Of a stretch of DNA of 64,000 nt, positions 27,362-36,580 are shown piece after piece. The stretch is from Pedobacter sp. W3I1 (GTDB lineage Bacteria > Bacteroidota > Bacteroidia > Sphingobacteriales > Sphingobacteriaceae): contig NZ_JAUSXN010000001.1 in the NCBI RefSeq assembly GCF_030816015.1, forward strand, positions 1,116,001-1,180,000, written 5' to 3'. A program made the position numbers and the translations under genes. Positions within the stretch are counted from its first letter, which is position 1; every line of letters starts with the position of its first letter. The notes under the pieces were generated by a model. It did not search any database, was not told where the DNA came from, and saw only the letters and a list, made by a program, of their open reading frames with translations.

Positions 27362-28600
27362 ATGAGTTTAGAGATAAAAGTTCCACCTGTTGGTGAGTCG
27401 ATAACCGAAGTTGTTTTATCACGTTGGATAAAAAACGATGGCGATGTTGTTGAAATGGATGAAGTGATTGCCGAATTAGAATCGGATAAAGCAACATTCG
27501 AATTAACTGCAGAACAAGCTGGAACTTTAAAAATCATAGCAGCCGAAGGCGATACCCTTGCCATTGGTGCAGTAGTTTGTAAAATTGAAGATGGTGGTGC
27601 AGCTGCTAATCCAAAGTCAGAAGTTGAAAGTCCTAAGTCTGATGCACAAGCTCCAGCTGCGGTAGCTGAGGCCCCAAAGACTCCAGATTCAACAGCTTCT
27701 AAAGACTCTTACGCAACCGGAACTCCATCACCTGCTGCTGGTAAAATTCTTGCAGAAAAAGGAATTGAAGCTAGTGCGGTAAAAGGTACTGGTGTGGATG
27801 GCCGTATTACAAAAGATGATGCTGTTAAGGCAGAGGCTGGTAAAAAACCAGAAGCACCTAAAGCTAGTGCACCAGTTGTTGCTGCTGCTCCTGCAGGTAG
27901 CCGTGGCGAGCGTCGTGAGAAAATGTCTCCACTGCGTAGAACGGTTGCAAAACGTTTAGTTGCTGTGAAAAATGAAACCGCAATGTTGACTACTTTTAAC
28001 GAGGTTAACATGAAGCCAATTATGGATTTACGCGGTAAATATAAAGATCAGTTTAAAGAAAAATATGGTGTTGGTTTAGGTTTCATGAGCTTTTTCACTA
28101 AAGCAGTTACCGAAGCTTTAAAAGATTTTCCTGCGGTTAACGGTCGTATTGAAGGTGAAGAATTGGTTTATAACGATTTCGCTGATATTTCAATCGCGGT
28201 TTCTGCTCCAAAAGGTTTGGTAGTTCCGGTAATCCGTAACGCAGAAAGCATGACTTTAGCTCAGATTGAAAAATCGGTTTTAGAATTGGCTTTAAAAGCA
28301 CGTGATAGCAAATTAACCATCGAAGAGATGACTGGTGGAACATTTACCATCACCAACGGTGGTGTATTTGGTTCAATGATGTCTACTCCAATTATTAATG
28401 CGCCACAATCGGCTATTTTAGGTATGCACAACATTGTTGAGCGCCCGGTAGCTGAAAAAGGTGAGGTGGTCATCCGCCCGATGATGTACGTGGCTTTATC
28501 TTACGATCACAGAATTATCGATGGACGTGAGTCTGTTGGTTTCCTGGTTCGTGTGAAACAATTGTTAGAAGATCCGGCTAGATTATTATTAGGTATATAG
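27362..28600 (+). CDS. sucB: 2-oxoglutarate dehydrogenase E2 component (dihydrolipoyl succinyltransferase)
   Basis: The 412-residue E2 protein has an N-terminal lipoyl domain with Lys43 in [11 protein letters not shown] as the lipoylation site, an Ala/Pro/Lys-rich linker, an E3-binding domain ([20 protein letters not shown] to [12 protein letters not shown]) and the catalytic domain with the acyltransferase motif [20 protein letters not shown]. It transfers the succinyl group made by SucA to CoA. A strong terminator follows. Confidence 0.96.
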   Translation: MSLEIKVPPVGESITEVVLSRWIKNDGDVVEMDEVIAELESDKATFELTAEQAGTLKIIAAEGDTLAIGAVVCKIEDGGAAANPKSEVESPKSDAQAPAAVAEAPKTPDSTASKDSYATGTPSPAAGKILAEKGIEASAVKGTGVDGRITKDDAVKAEAGKKPEAPKASAPVVAAAPAGSRGERREKMSPLRRTVAKRLVAVKNETAMLTTFNEVNMKPIMDLRGKYKDQFKEKYGVGLGFMSFFTKAVTEALKDFPAVNGRIEGEELVYNDFADISIAVSAPKGLVVPVIRNAESMTLAQIEKSVLELALKARDSKLTIEEMTGGTFTITNGGVFGSMMSTPIINAPQSAILGMHNIVERPVAEKGEVVIRPMMYVALSYDHRIIDGRESVGFLVRVKQLLEDPARLLLGI

Positions 28601-28641
28601 ACCCCTAATCCCGATAAAATCGGGACTTCATACTGTTTATA

Positions 28642-28678
28642 AAGAAGTCAAGTTTTTTAAAACTTGACTTCTTTTTTA
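28642..28678 (+). terminator. Terminator of sucAB
   Basis: A perfect 15-bp stem (AAGAAGTCAAGTTTT and its complement) is followed by a run of T, 41 bases after the sucB stop. Confidence 0.88.
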
Positions 28679-28709
28679 TACCTAAAAAATGAAATTAATA
28701 CCGAGCTTT

Positions 28710-28783
28710 CGTCATGCTGTCCGGATCTTCGGGATTAGCATCTTTCTAATCAAAATAGACCCTGAAATGAATTCAGGGTGACG
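28710..28783. repeat. Chimeric GTCAT...ATCT element (two different halves)
   Basis: The left half has GTCATGCTGTCC, TTCGGGA and AGCATCT; the right half is AGACCCTGAAATGA then ATTCAGGGTGACG. The halves are not complementary to each other, but each is a hairpin between the same constant ends. Confidence 0.7.
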
Positions 28784-28871
28784 CCACTCCCATTGTTCTT
28801 TAGATTTGCAATCTACTTTAACAGTTACGTTAATAAATCACGGCTAACGATTGAGATTTATATACAAGTAT

Positions 28872-28977
28872 CGTCATCTCGACTGGAACGTAGTGGAATG
28901 GAGAGATCTATCTAGATAGATTTATTCACTGAGCACTTCGTGGTTCTCAACTTCGCTGCACTCCGCTCGAAATGACG
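28872..28977. repeat. GTCAT...ATCT paired element, CTCGAC...GGAGAGATCT type
   Basis: The left half runs from CGTCATCTCGACTGGAACG to GGAGAGATCT; the right half is a partial inverse ending in ACTCCGCTCGAAATGACG. Confidence 0.7.
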
Positions 28978-29016
28978 ATTACGTTCGCCTAAGTAGTAAA
29001 ATTAATAGAGATAAAG

Positions 29017-29697
29017 CTATTTAGACAACGCTTTAATTGGTTTTAAATCTAATTGTTTAAATTCTACTTCACTGCCTTCGGCTTGTAAAGCAATTTGCCC
29101 GCTACTTGCTGTACAATTTGTGCCGTAGTTTACCAGTGTACCATTTACCCAAACTTTAACTTCGTCATTTAAACATTGAATAACCATAGTATTCCATTCG
29201 CCAAGCGGTTTCTCACTGTCGTCTGTTAAATTTTTAATCCTACGCAGTTTATCTCCATTTACTCCCCAGTTTTCTTTAGGCCCACGTCTGGAAAGCATAT
29301 CGGGTACCGTGATGTCTTCTTCAATACACCAAAAATCACCTGCATCTTTATGCTGTATCTGAACTTCTAAAGATTTTGGAAACATACCATACAAAGCCCT
29401 TGGCGTTGATGCGTGGACTAAAACACCACAATTACCAGGTTTGCCTGCAAAGCGGTATTGTACTGTTAACTGGTAATTTTTATAAATTTTATCAGTTATT
29501 AAATGCCCACCCGGCGTACCTAAACTTACCAGCATCCCATTGCGGACAATAAATGGATTAATGGTATCGGGCTTTTTATCCATTGCGGGTACATCTACGT
29601 GCCAGCCATTTAGGTTTTTTCCGTTAAAAAGGCTTTTTTGAGCAAATGTTGAGCTGCTAATGATAAATAGCAGTAAAAAGGTATAGTAAAGTTTCAT
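29017..29697 (-). CDS. DUF1080 (3-keto-disaccharide hydrolase-like) exported protein
   Basis: The 226-residue product has a signal peptide (YYTFLLLFIISSSTFAQ) and a single concanavalin-like DUF1080 domain with SLFNGKNLNGWHVDVP at its start, then GNCGVLVHAS, LEVQIQHKD, WNTMVIQCLNDEVKVWVNG and GQIALQAEGSEVEF. Members act on 3-keto sugars or bind glycans in the periplasm or at the surface. It stands alone, flanked on both sides by palindromic elements. Confidence 0.9.
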   Translation of the reverse strand: MKLYYTFLLLFIISSSTFAQKSLFNGKNLNGWHVDVPAMDKKPDTINPFIVRNGMLVSLGTPGGHLITDKIYKNYQLTVQYRFAGKPGNCGVLVHASTPRALYGMFPKSLEVQIQHKDAGDFWCIEEDITVPDMLSRRGPKENWGVNGDKLRRIKNLTDDSEKPLGEWNTMVIQCLNDEVKVWVNGTLVNYGTNCTASSGQIALQAEGSEVEFKQLDLKPIKALSK

Positions 29698-29788
29698 GAT
29701 ATTTGGTTTTTGTATTCCAAATATAATATTTTAAGTATGAGATGATGAAATACGAATTTCAGATGAGACAGGGCAATTATATGTCGGT

Positions 29789-29815
29789 CGTCATTCTCGC
29801 GTAGGCGGGAATCTT
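29789..29815. repeat. Single GTCAT...ATCT half-element, CGCGTAGGCGGGA type
   Basis: CGTCATTCTCGCGTAGGCGG is followed by GAATCTT. The stem ATTCTCGC / GCGGGAAT (one wobble) lies between the constant ends. Confidence 0.65.
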
Positions 29816-29872
29816 AATGCAATAAATTTTAAGAACCCCCAATCAAGTTACCAATGACAGATTCAAAATTGG

Positions 29873-29953
29873 CGTCATCTCGACCGAAGCAAATGCGGAG
29901 TGGAGAGATCTTTGGCTATGTTAAAAGATCTCTCCACTGCGGTCGAGATGACG
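29873..29953. repeat. GTCAT...ATCT paired element, CTCGACCG...GGAGAGATCT type
   Basis: CGTCATCTCGACCGAAGC to GGAGAGATCT is answered, after a short loop, by AGATCTCTCCACTGCGGTCG then AGATGACG. Same type as 28872-28977 and 56161-56198. Confidence 0.75.
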
Positions 29954-30053
29954 ATTTATCTTACCTGTCATCAGACTCCTTTGTTTTTTTTCTAAAACTG
30001 ACCTCTGGGAATGACGAACCGCCTTATTTAACTGATCTGGCCTTAGCGTCCCG

Positions 30054-30572
30054 CTAAGACTCCAATTTCAGCAATTCCTCGTAAGGATTGCCATTCAAAC
30101 CTAATAGCCTAGCGAAAGCTGGCTCCGTTTTATAACCTTGGTTTTTGAGATCAATGATGTCCTGTCTAAATTTTTCTCCCTTTCCTAAAAGTATTTTGTA
30201 TTCCACAAGCATGTGCCGATAAGCATTTTGTTGTGTGGTGGGAATATTTTGTCCGAACAGCTCTATCTCAAACCCACCCATCAAAAATGTGGCTTTAATC
30301 GCATTGAATTCTGTGCTTTCAGAAATGGTGAAGTCTTTTTCAGATCCAAACAATGCATCTAATTTGTCGATAAATTTATTATTATCAGAAACTTCGCAAA
30401 TAATATCCAGATCGCTGTTTTCGATATCGATATTAATTGGAATGGTGCCCACTAAAATTGGATGATAGGGAGAAAGTTTTTCTAAAACCTTATTATCGGT
30501 TAAGACATGATAAGCTTTTATCTGTTTTTCATTACCAGAATGGAGGTAAGATATGTCGAGGAAGTTGATCAT
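30054..30572 (-). CDS. DUF4269 domain protein (nucleotidyltransferase-like)
   Basis: From the ATG at 30572, reached after some spurious upstream codons, the product is about 172 residues. It carries LVGTIPINIDIENSDLDIIC, which resembles the GS/DxD core of nucleotidyltransferases, and ends with GLNGNPYEELLKLES, typical of DUF4269. The cellular role is unknown. It lies alone between repeat clusters. Confidence 0.87.
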   Translation of the reverse strand: MINFLDISYLHSGNEKQIKAYHVLTDNKVLEKLSPYHPILVGTIPINIDIENSDLDIICEVSDNNKFIDKLDALFGSEKDFTISESTEFNAIKATFLMGGFEIELFGQNIPTTQQNAYRHMLVEYKILLGKGEKFRQDIIDLKNQGYKTEPAFARLLGLNGNPYEELLKLES

Positions 30573-30671
30573 TGTTGCTTTAAAGTAAGTTAAGGTCGGT
30601 GAGCCACCGACCACGGAGCTGTGGTTCTGGGCTTTTGTTTTTTATACTTTCCAAATTTACTAAACCAGAAA

Positions 30672-30698
30672 AGATCCTGAAATAAATTCAGGATGACG
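30672..30698. repeat. Single half-element, CCTGAA...TTCAGG type
   Basis: AGATCCTGAAATAAATTCAG then GATGACG: an ATCCTGAA / TTCAGGAT stem between the constant ends, in the reverse orientation. Confidence 0.65.
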
Positions 30699-30920
30699 AG
30701 TAGGCAATTTGCTTTTTTGTTTCTTGCAATACCCCAAGTTACTAAACCCGATAGTATGAATGCCAATGCGTTTTAATTCTGTCTTAATTTTTTTATGATG
30801 AAACGGAGCTAAAGCAGCGGCCTCATTGGCAGAAAGGATAGCGGGAACAGACTTTAATAGGGCTTCTGTACCTGCTTTCTAAAACCTTATTACTGTCGGC
30901 ATTTGTGAGTCCTGCAATAA

Positions 30921-30960
30921 AGATTGCTTCGTCGGCTGGAGAAGCCTTCTCGCAATGACG
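30921..30960. repeat. Single half-element, ATTGC...GCAAT type
   Basis: AGATTGCTTCGTCGG leads through AGAAGCCTTCTC to GCAATGACG. The outer stem ATTGC / GCAAT stands between AG..CT and GAC ends as in the other half-elements. Confidence 0.6.
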
Positions 30961-30971
30961 GTCCATGTTAA

Positions 30972-31004
30972 ATAAAAAGCCCACCTCAGCTAAGAAATGG
31001 GCTG
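30972..31004 (-). terminator. Probable terminator of the ileS-dksA-lspA operon
   Basis: Read on the minus strand, AGCCCA pairs with TGGGCT around a 14-base loop and is followed by TTTTTATT. It lies 85 bases after the lspA stop; a T run on the other side may make it bidirectional. Confidence 0.6.
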
Positions 31005-31016
31005 TTTTTGTATTTT

Positions 31017-31078
31017 CGTCACCCTGAATTTATTTCAGGGTCTTCCTAGATAGATGCTGAAACAAGTTCAGCAAGACG
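31017..31078. repeat. Chimeric GTCA...TCT element (two different halves)
   Basis: CGTCACCCTGAATTTATTTC then AGGGTCT is joined by TCCTAGAT to AGATGCTGAAACAAGTTCAG then CAAGACG. The two hairpins differ in sequence; the same combination, with a variant second half, occurs at 62497-62568. Confidence 0.75.
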
Positions 31079-31088
31079 ATTTACTTTA

Positions 31089-31691
31089 TTAATCTTCTAC
31101 AATCTCACTGTTGATGCTCACCTCGTCCTTTACATCTTCTTTAAAGTAGTTTTTCTGGAAAATCAGGATAAGTATCACCCCAACTGAAATGGCTGCATCT
31201 GCAAGGTTAAAAACAGGTCTGAAGAAAACAAACTCTTCGCCTCCCCAAATTGGAACCCAGCTAGGGAAGTGACCTTCTGCAATTGGGAAGTAGAACATAT
31301 CTACCACACGACCGTGAAACCAGCTTTCGTAACCATAAATCTTTCCGTAAAATACAGAATCAATAATGTTTCCTAATGCGCCAGAAAAAATCAGTGCAAC
31401 ATTTAAGATTAAACCACGATGATATTTATGTTTAATGAGGTAATGTAAGCCATAACCAATTCCTGCAACAGCGGCAATACGAAAAAGTGATAAGGCTAAT
31501 TTGCCAAATTCACCACCAAACTCCATCCCAAAAGCCATCCCATTATTTTCGGTAAAATGGATAATAAACCATTTTCCAATAATATGGAACTCCTGACCAA
31601 GGTACATGTGCGTTTTAACCCAGGTTTTAACCAGCTGATCGGCCAGTAAAACTAAAAAGATAACAATTAAAGGTTTGGTATAGCCTTTCAT
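31089..31691 (-). CDS. lspA: Lipoprotein signal peptidase
   Basis: The 200-residue inner-membrane aspartyl protease cleaves prolipoprotein signal peptides; several lipoprotein genes in this window depend on such an enzyme. Four membrane segments are visible, and the catalytic Asp residues lie in GNIIDSVFYG and FNLADAAISVG. The length, about 200 rather than about 165 residues, is usual for Bacteroidota, with an extra loop before the second motif. Its ATG overlaps the stop of the upstream gene by one base (TAATG). Confidence 0.95.
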   Translation of the reverse strand: MKGYTKPLIVIFLVLLADQLVKTWVKTHMYLGQEFHIIGKWFIIHFTENNGMAFGMEFGGEFGKLALSLFRIAAVAGIGYGLHYLIKHKYHRGLILNVALIFSGALGNIIDSVFYGKIYGYESWFHGRVVDMFYFPIAEGHFPSWVPIWGGEEFVFFRPVFNLADAAISVGVILILIFQKNYFKEDVKDEVSINSEIVED

Positions 31692-32074
31692 TAACTCTGC
31701 TTTAATTTAGCTTCCATGCTTAAAGTTGCATGAGGTACAGCGCGTAAACGTTCTTTTGGAATTAACTTGCCTGTTTCGCGGCAAATACCATAAGTTTTGT
31801 TCTCGATACGCACCAAAGCATTCTCCAGGTTATCAATAAATTTTTTCTGACGGGCAGCCAATTGATTGATCTGCTCTTTTTCCATTGTTGCAGAACCATC
31901 TTCGAGTGTTTTGTATGCACCTGAAGTATCTTCGGTTCCGTTTGCATTCGGATTGCTTAAAGAAGTTGTTAACGAGTTAAGTTCTTCTTTAGAACTGCGT
32001 AATTTATCTTGAATTAGTTCTTTAAATTCTTGTAATTCACTGTCTGAGTAACGTGTTTTATTGCTGTTTTCCAT
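31691..32074 (-). CDS. TraR/DksA family protein with degenerate zinc finger
   Basis: The 127-residue product has a long coiled-coil N-terminus and the C-terminal DksA-like segment YGICRETGKLIPKERLRAVP followed by HATLS. Only the first of the four zinc Cys remains; the others are Thr, Leu and Ser or similar. Bacteroidota homologs show the same loss. It may bind RNA polymerase in the secondary channel like DksA, but that is inferred. It lies between ileS and lspA with one-base overlap to lspA. Confidence 0.88.
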   Translation of the reverse strand: MENSNKTRYSDSELQEFKELIQDKLRSSKEELNSLTTSLSNPNANGTEDTSGAYKTLEDGSATMEKEQINQLAARQKKFIDNLENALVRIENKTYGICRETGKLIPKERLRAVPHATLSMEAKLKQS

Positions 32075-32104
32075 GTTCTTTTTCTAATTTTCTAATATAT
32101 GGAT

Positions 32105-35100
32105 TTATATTTTATTTACTGAAATGCTTAACTCAACATCATCGATAACGATTTTGTTTGCATTATTTACAGTATCTGTTAATTCAAATTCATCGGCCAA
32201 TATTTCCGCGCAAATGTAATCCTTGTTTTTTGCAACTGCATTGGCTACCAAGTTATCATTTTGTAATGAAACTTTAATCCTATCGGTCACTTCAAAGTTT
32301 AATTCTTTTCGTAAATTTTGGATACGGTTCACCAGCTCACGCGAGATACCTTCTTGTTTCAGTTCTTCTGAAATGGTAACATCCAAAGCAACGGTTAAGC
32401 TTCCTAAATTTGTAACCTGCCATCCTGGGATATCTTCGGCGAAAACTTCTACATCGTCATTTAAATTGATGGTAAATTCTTCACCATTACTTCCAACTAC
32501 GATGATGAAGCCATCATTTTCTAGACGTCGGATATCATCCTGATTGGAATTTTCTAAAGCCTGTTTAACCAGACTCATATCTTTACCCACTTTTTTGCCT
32601 AAAGATTTGAAATTAGGTTTAAGCTTTTTCTTCACGATGCCATGCGTATCGGTAATGAATTCGATATGTTTCACATTCGTTTCTGAAAGGATATAATCAG
32701 CTACTTTCGATATTTTTTGTTCGAAATCGCCATTTAATGATGGGATTAATATTTTCTCTAGCGGCTGGCGAACATTAATGCCCGATTTTTTGCGCAGCGA
32801 TAAAACCATCGATGAAATATCCTGAGCATAAACCATCCGCTCATTTAAATCAGTATCAATTAAGCTTTGGTCAGCCTCATTCCACAACGTTAAGTGAACA
32901 GATTGTTCTGCTTTTGGATCGTTAATGGTTAAGTTTTTATACAACCAATCGGCAAAGAAAGGTGCTACCGGACTCATCAACTGTGCTAGAGTTTCTAAAC
33001 AAGTATATAATGTTTCGTAAGCAGCGCGTTTATCATCGGTCATTTCGCCCTTCCAAAAACGGCGACGACTTAACCTGATGTACCAGTTACTCAAATGCTC
33101 ATCAACAAAAGCCTGAATAGCACGGGTTGCTTTTGTTGGCTCGTACGTGTTGTAACTTTCATCAACTTCGTTGATTAGGGTTTGCAATAACGATAAAATC
33201 CAACGGTCTAATTCTGTTCTGTCTTCAACTTTGCTTAAATTATTTTTGTCGATCTCGAATTTATCGATATTGGCATATAAGGCAAAGAAAGCATAAGTAT
33301 TGTAAAGCGTTCCGAAGAATTTACGGCGCACTTCAGCAATTCCATCAATGTCAAATTTTAGGTTATCCCAGGGATTTGCATTAGAAATCATGTACCAACG
33401 CGTTGCATCAGCACCATATTCGTTAATGGTTTGGAACGGATCGGCGGCATTGCCTAAACGTTTAGACATTTTTTGTCCGTTTTTGTCGAGTACCAGTCCA
33501 TTCGAAACCACATTTTTGTACGCTACTTTATCAAAAACTAATGTAGAAATCGCATGCAGGGTATAAAACCAGCCGCGGGTTTGGTCTACACCTTCGGCAA
33601 TAAAATCTGCAGGGAAATCTTCATTTCCATCAATTGTTTCTTTGTTTTCAAAAGGGTAGTGCCATTGCGCATAAGGCATGGCGCCAGAGTCAAACCAAAC
33701 ATCAATTAAATCACTTTCGCGGCTCATTGGTTTACCTGATGGAGATACTAAAACAATCTTATCGACTACATTTTTATGTAAGTCGATCAAGTCATAGTTC
33801 TCTTCAGACATGTTTCCGATTTCGAATCCTTTAAAAGGATTTTCTTTCTGGAAACCAGCTGTTATAGATTTTTCAATGGCATGATACAGTTCCTCTACAG
33901 AGCCAATTAACACTTCTTCTTTTTTATCTTCAGTTCTCCAGATGGGTAAAGGAATTCCCCAATATCTCGAACGTGATAAATTCCAGTCATTAGCGTTTTT
34001 TAGCCAGTTTCCAAAACGACCCTCTCCAGTTGATTTTGGTTTCCAGTTAATGGTTTCATTAAGGTCGAACATTCTGTCTTTAACATCTGTAACTTTAATA
34101 AACCACGAATCTAAAGGATAATATAAAAGTGGCTCATCAGTTCTCCAGCTGTGTGGGTAACTGTGAACATATTTTTCTACTTTAAAAGCTTTATTTTCTT
34201 CTTTTAATAGAATAGCGATTTCTACATCGACCGATTTTTCAGGTGCTTCGCCTGCATTGTAATATTCGTTCTTTACATATTTGCCTGCAAAAGGGCCAAC
34301 ATGTTTGGTAAATCTACCCTGTAAATCTACAAGCGGAACAGGAATGTCATTATCATCCAAAACCAACATTGGCGGTATTTCAGGAATAGCTTCTTTGGCA
34401 ACTTTAGCATCATCGGCACCAAAAGTAGGGGCGGTATGAACAATACCGGTACCATCTTCAGTAGTGACGAAATCTCCTGAAATTACCCTGAAGGCATTTT
34501 CAGGATTTTGGTATGGTAATGCGTAAGTTAAAAGTTGTTCATATCTTATTCCAACCAACTCAGTGCCTTTAAAAATATGGTTTCGACTTTCAAACAATTG
34601 TTTTAAAGGTTTGAATTCTAATTTAACACCATTGTCGGAAGCATAGTTTGCAATTAACAGTTCATCCAATAGGTTATCAGAAACTATAATAGCTTTTAAT
34701 AAGCCTTGTTTTTTTGTGGAATCGATTAATTTTTTTACTGCTGGAAAATTAATACTTCTTTTTACCTCAATTAAAGATTCTTTATCTTTTGATATACCAT
34801 CATAGCCCATGTTACCTTTTTGGTCAACATAAGTGCCACCAAGAAAATTCTCAATAACCGTTTTTTCAACAGCTATTGGAGCTTGCTTAAAAATCAAATT
34901 ATATGCTAAAACAATACTTACTGGTAAATTAGTATATTGATTTACTGTGTGAAGTAAAACATAGTCGATTTTTGGTCCAACTGTTAAAGCAGTGTTCGAT
35001 GGTAAAGTCCATGGGGTGGTTGTCCATGCCAATAAATAAATATCATCAAATCCCTGTAAGAAGCTTGGTAACGTATTGGCTAATGCTTTAAACTGCGCAA

Positions 35101-35722
35101 CAATTGTGGTGTCAGTAACATCCCGGTAAGCTCCAGGCTGATTTACCTCATGCGAACTCAATCCTGTTCCGGCTTTTGGAGAATATGGTTGGATAGTATA
35201 ACCTTTATAGATTAATCCTTTATCGTAAATCTGCTTCAAAAGCCACCACACCGATTCCATGTATTTCGACTTATAGGTAATGTATGGATCATCCATATCT
35301 ACCCAATAGCCCATTTTTTCAGTCAGGTCGTTCCACACATCAGTGTAACGCATTACTGTTTTTTTACAAGCTTCGTTATAGTCTTCAATAGAAATAGTTT
35401 TACCTATATCTTCTTTAGTAATCCCTAATTCCTTTTCAGTTCCAAGCTCAACAGGTAAACCATGTGTATCCCAACCCGCTTTTCGTTTAACCTGATAGCC
35501 CTTGATAGTTTTATAGCGGCAAAAAATATCCTTAATTGCACGCGCCATTACGTGGTGGATTCCCGGCATGCCATTAGCAGACGGTGGTCCTTCGTAAAAA
35601 GTAAACGGATTAGATTTCGGGCGGGAAGAAATACTTTTTTCAAAAATATTTTCCTTTTTCCAAAAATCCAGTATTTCTTGCCCTATTTTGGCAAGTTCCA
35701 ATTGTTTAAATTCGCTATACAT
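32105..35722 (-). CDS. ileS: Isoleucyl-tRNA synthetase
   Basis: The protein of about 1205 residues charges tRNA-Ile. The HIGH-type motif is in SANGMPGIHHVMARAIKDI (about residues 49-67), followed by GWDTHGLPVELGTE, the editing domain entry LLAWTTTPWTLPSNTALTVG, and KMSKR at about 752-756. The ATG at 35722 is preferred to a TTG one codon upstream. It is longer than the roughly 1130-1150 residues I expect; the extra residues lie around 290-385, between editing-domain segments. First gene of an operon with the DksA-like gene and lspA. Confidence 0.96.
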   Translation of the reverse strand: MYSEFKQLELAKIGQEILDFWKKENIFEKSISSRPKSNPFTFYEGPPSANGMPGIHHVMARAIKDIFCRYKTIKGYQVKRKAGWDTHGLPVELGTEKELGITKEDIGKTISIEDYNEACKKTVMRYTDVWNDLTEKMGYWVDMDDPYITYKSKYMESVWWLLKQIYDKGLIYKGYTIQPYSPKAGTGLSSHEVNQPGAYRDVTDTTIVAQFKALANTLPSFLQGFDDIYLLAWTTTPWTLPSNTALTVGPKIDYVLLHTVNQYTNLPVSIVLAYNLIFKQAPIAVEKTVIENFLGGTYVDQKGNMGYDGISKDKESLIEVKRSINFPAVKKLIDSTKKQGLLKAIIVSDNLLDELLIANYASDNGVKLEFKPLKQLFESRNHIFKGTELVGIRYEQLLTYALPYQNPENAFRVISGDFVTTEDGTGIVHTAPTFGADDAKVAKEAIPEIPPMLVLDDNDIPVPLVDLQGRFTKHVGPFAGKYVKNEYYNAGEAPEKSVDVEIAILLKEENKAFKVEKYVHSYPHSWRTDEPLLYYPLDSWFIKVTDVKDRMFDLNETINWKPKSTGEGRFGNWLKNANDWNLSRSRYWGIPLPIWRTEDKKEEVLIGSVEELYHAIEKSITAGFQKENPFKGFEIGNMSEENYDLIDLHKNVVDKIVLVSPSGKPMSRESDLIDVWFDSGAMPYAQWHYPFENKETIDGNEDFPADFIAEGVDQTRGWFYTLHAISTLVFDKVAYKNVVSNGLVLDKNGQKMSKRLGNAADPFQTINEYGADATRWYMISNANPWDNLKFDIDGIAEVRRKFFGTLYNTYAFFALYANIDKFEIDKNNLSKVEDRTELDRWILSLLQTLINEVDESYNTYEPTKATRAIQAFVDEHLSNWYIRLSRRRFWKGEMTDDKRAAYETLYTCLETLAQLMSPVAPFFADWLYKNLTINDPKAEQSVHLTLWNEADQSLIDTDLNERMVYAQDISSMVLSLRKKSGINVRQPLEKILIPSLNGDFEQKISKVADYILSETNVKHIEFITDTHGIVKKKLKPNFKSLGKKVGKDMSLVKQALENSNQDDIRRLENDGFIIVVGSNGEEFTINLNDDVEVFAEDIPGWQVTNLGSLTVALDVTISEELKQEGISRELVNRIQNLRKELNFEVTDRIKVSLQNDNLVANAVAKNKDYICAEILADEFELTDTVNNANKIVIDDVELSISVNKI

Positions 35723-35751
35723 CAATCAAGTACCTCAAAAAATTAAGGTTG

Positions 35752-35759
35752 CAAAGTTA
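35752..35759 (-). promoter_or_regulatory. -7 box of the ileS operon
   Basis: CAAAGTTA is TAACTTTG on the minus strand, an exact TAnnTTTG, 30 bases before the ATG. No clear TTG box is seen. Confidence 0.4.
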
Positions 35760-35805
35760 ACAGAATTGACTGAATTTTGGTAGTTTTGATGTAAATACTT
35801 TTAAT

Positions 35806-35994
35806 GTGAAATTATTTAATATCGGGCTTACACTGATGATTGTTGCCGTAATTGCCTTGCCAATTGTTGCGGTAATAAATCCGTCAGACCGGGATTTTGT
35901 ACTTTATGCTTTTTATTTCTGTGGCTTGCTCGAACTAATCGGGCTAATTTTTGTTTTAATCCATATTGTAACACTAAAAAGAAAGAACCCATGA
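35806..35994 (+). CDS. Small two-helix membrane protein
   Basis: The 62-residue product consists almost wholly of two hydrophobic segments (IGLTLMIVAVIALPIVAVI and VLYAFYFCGLLELIGLIFVL) and a basic tail (TLKRKNP). It starts at a GTG. Its stop overlaps the ATG of the next gene (ATGA), so both are translated together. No function can be assigned. Confidence 0.65.
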   Translation: MKLFNIGLTLMIVAVIALPIVAVINPSDRDFVLYAFYFCGLLELIGLIFVLIHIVTLKRKNP

Positions 35995-36263
35995 TTAAGC
36001 TCTTAAAATTGCAAAAAGCCGTTTTCATCCTCATAGCGGGCGTGCTTTCTTTTATTACCTATAAAATTTTAGATGCATACGAGGTAAAAGGAAGCATCTA
36101 TTTTCAAATGCTGGCAGGCGTGCTTGTCATTATTGGCGCACTATGGCTGCTATACCCAATTTTATTCGCCAAAAAAGATAATGACGGCAATGCCGAAATC
36201 ATTACCGATCCAACGGTTGAGGTTCCGGTAGATGAAGAGGATCAGAAGCCTGCAGCCCAATAA
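35991..36263 (+). CDS. Small membrane protein with acidic tail
   Basis: The 90-residue product has two hydrophobic segments (KAVFILIAGVLSFITYKIL and MLAGVLVIIGALWLLYPILF) and an acidic C-terminal tail with VEVPVDEEDQKP. It is coupled by a 4-base overlap to the 62-residue protein; the pair diverges from ileS. Not recognised. Confidence 0.7.
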   Translation: MIKLLKLQKAVFILIAGVLSFITYKILDAYEVKGSIYFQMLAGVLVIIGALWLLYPILFAKKDNDGNAEIITDPTVEVPVDEEDQKPAAQ

Positions 36264-36580
36264 ATCTGCATCAACCGTCTTAAATCAGCGAGATTATTTC
36301 TCTTTGAGCTTATATGTTCTCAAATGTCCTATATGGTTTAAAAGGTTTTTGGAAAGCAAGGCCTGTATTTCATTTTAATGTTCGTCCTGCTGTACGCTTG
36401 TCCCGATGAAAAATCGGGATCGCTACCATCAGGTTTAGGTAATTGGGCCTAAGTAAGAAATTGAATAAATTCCACGCATTGCCTTGGGTTTAAACCCAAG
36501 GCAATAAAAAAAATAAAATCTGCATAGGGGTAAATCTCTTGTGAGTTGTATTAGCTCTAAATTAACAAATAGAGATAACT
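36264..36580. other. Spacer with dispersed repeats and a 22-bp palindrome
   Basis: Bases 36383-36430 hold a repeat around TCCCGATGAAAAATCGGGA that is similar to one near 53640. Bases 36481-36502 are the palindrome GCCTTGGGTTT plus its exact inverse, found twice more at 42599-42620 and 42855-42876. No gene is supported. Confidence 0.6.

Larger units (their letters stand above)
30573..30971. other. Repeat-rich spacer without a gene
   Basis: About 400 bases hold two palindromic half-elements (30672-30698, 30921-30960) and a stretch near 30790-30860 that resembles other dispersed intergenic repeats. An open stretch on the minus strand here has no start codon and runs into a repeat, so I do not call it a gene. 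Confidence 0.5.

Noticed and set aside
29854..30057. Open frame of 67 codons
   Set aside because: It runs through a palindromic element and has no recognisable sequence.
30700..30895. Minus-strand open stretch resembling a protein C-terminus
   Set aside because: It has no start codon, begins directly after a stop and runs into a half-element. It is more likely repeat DNA than a gene remnant.
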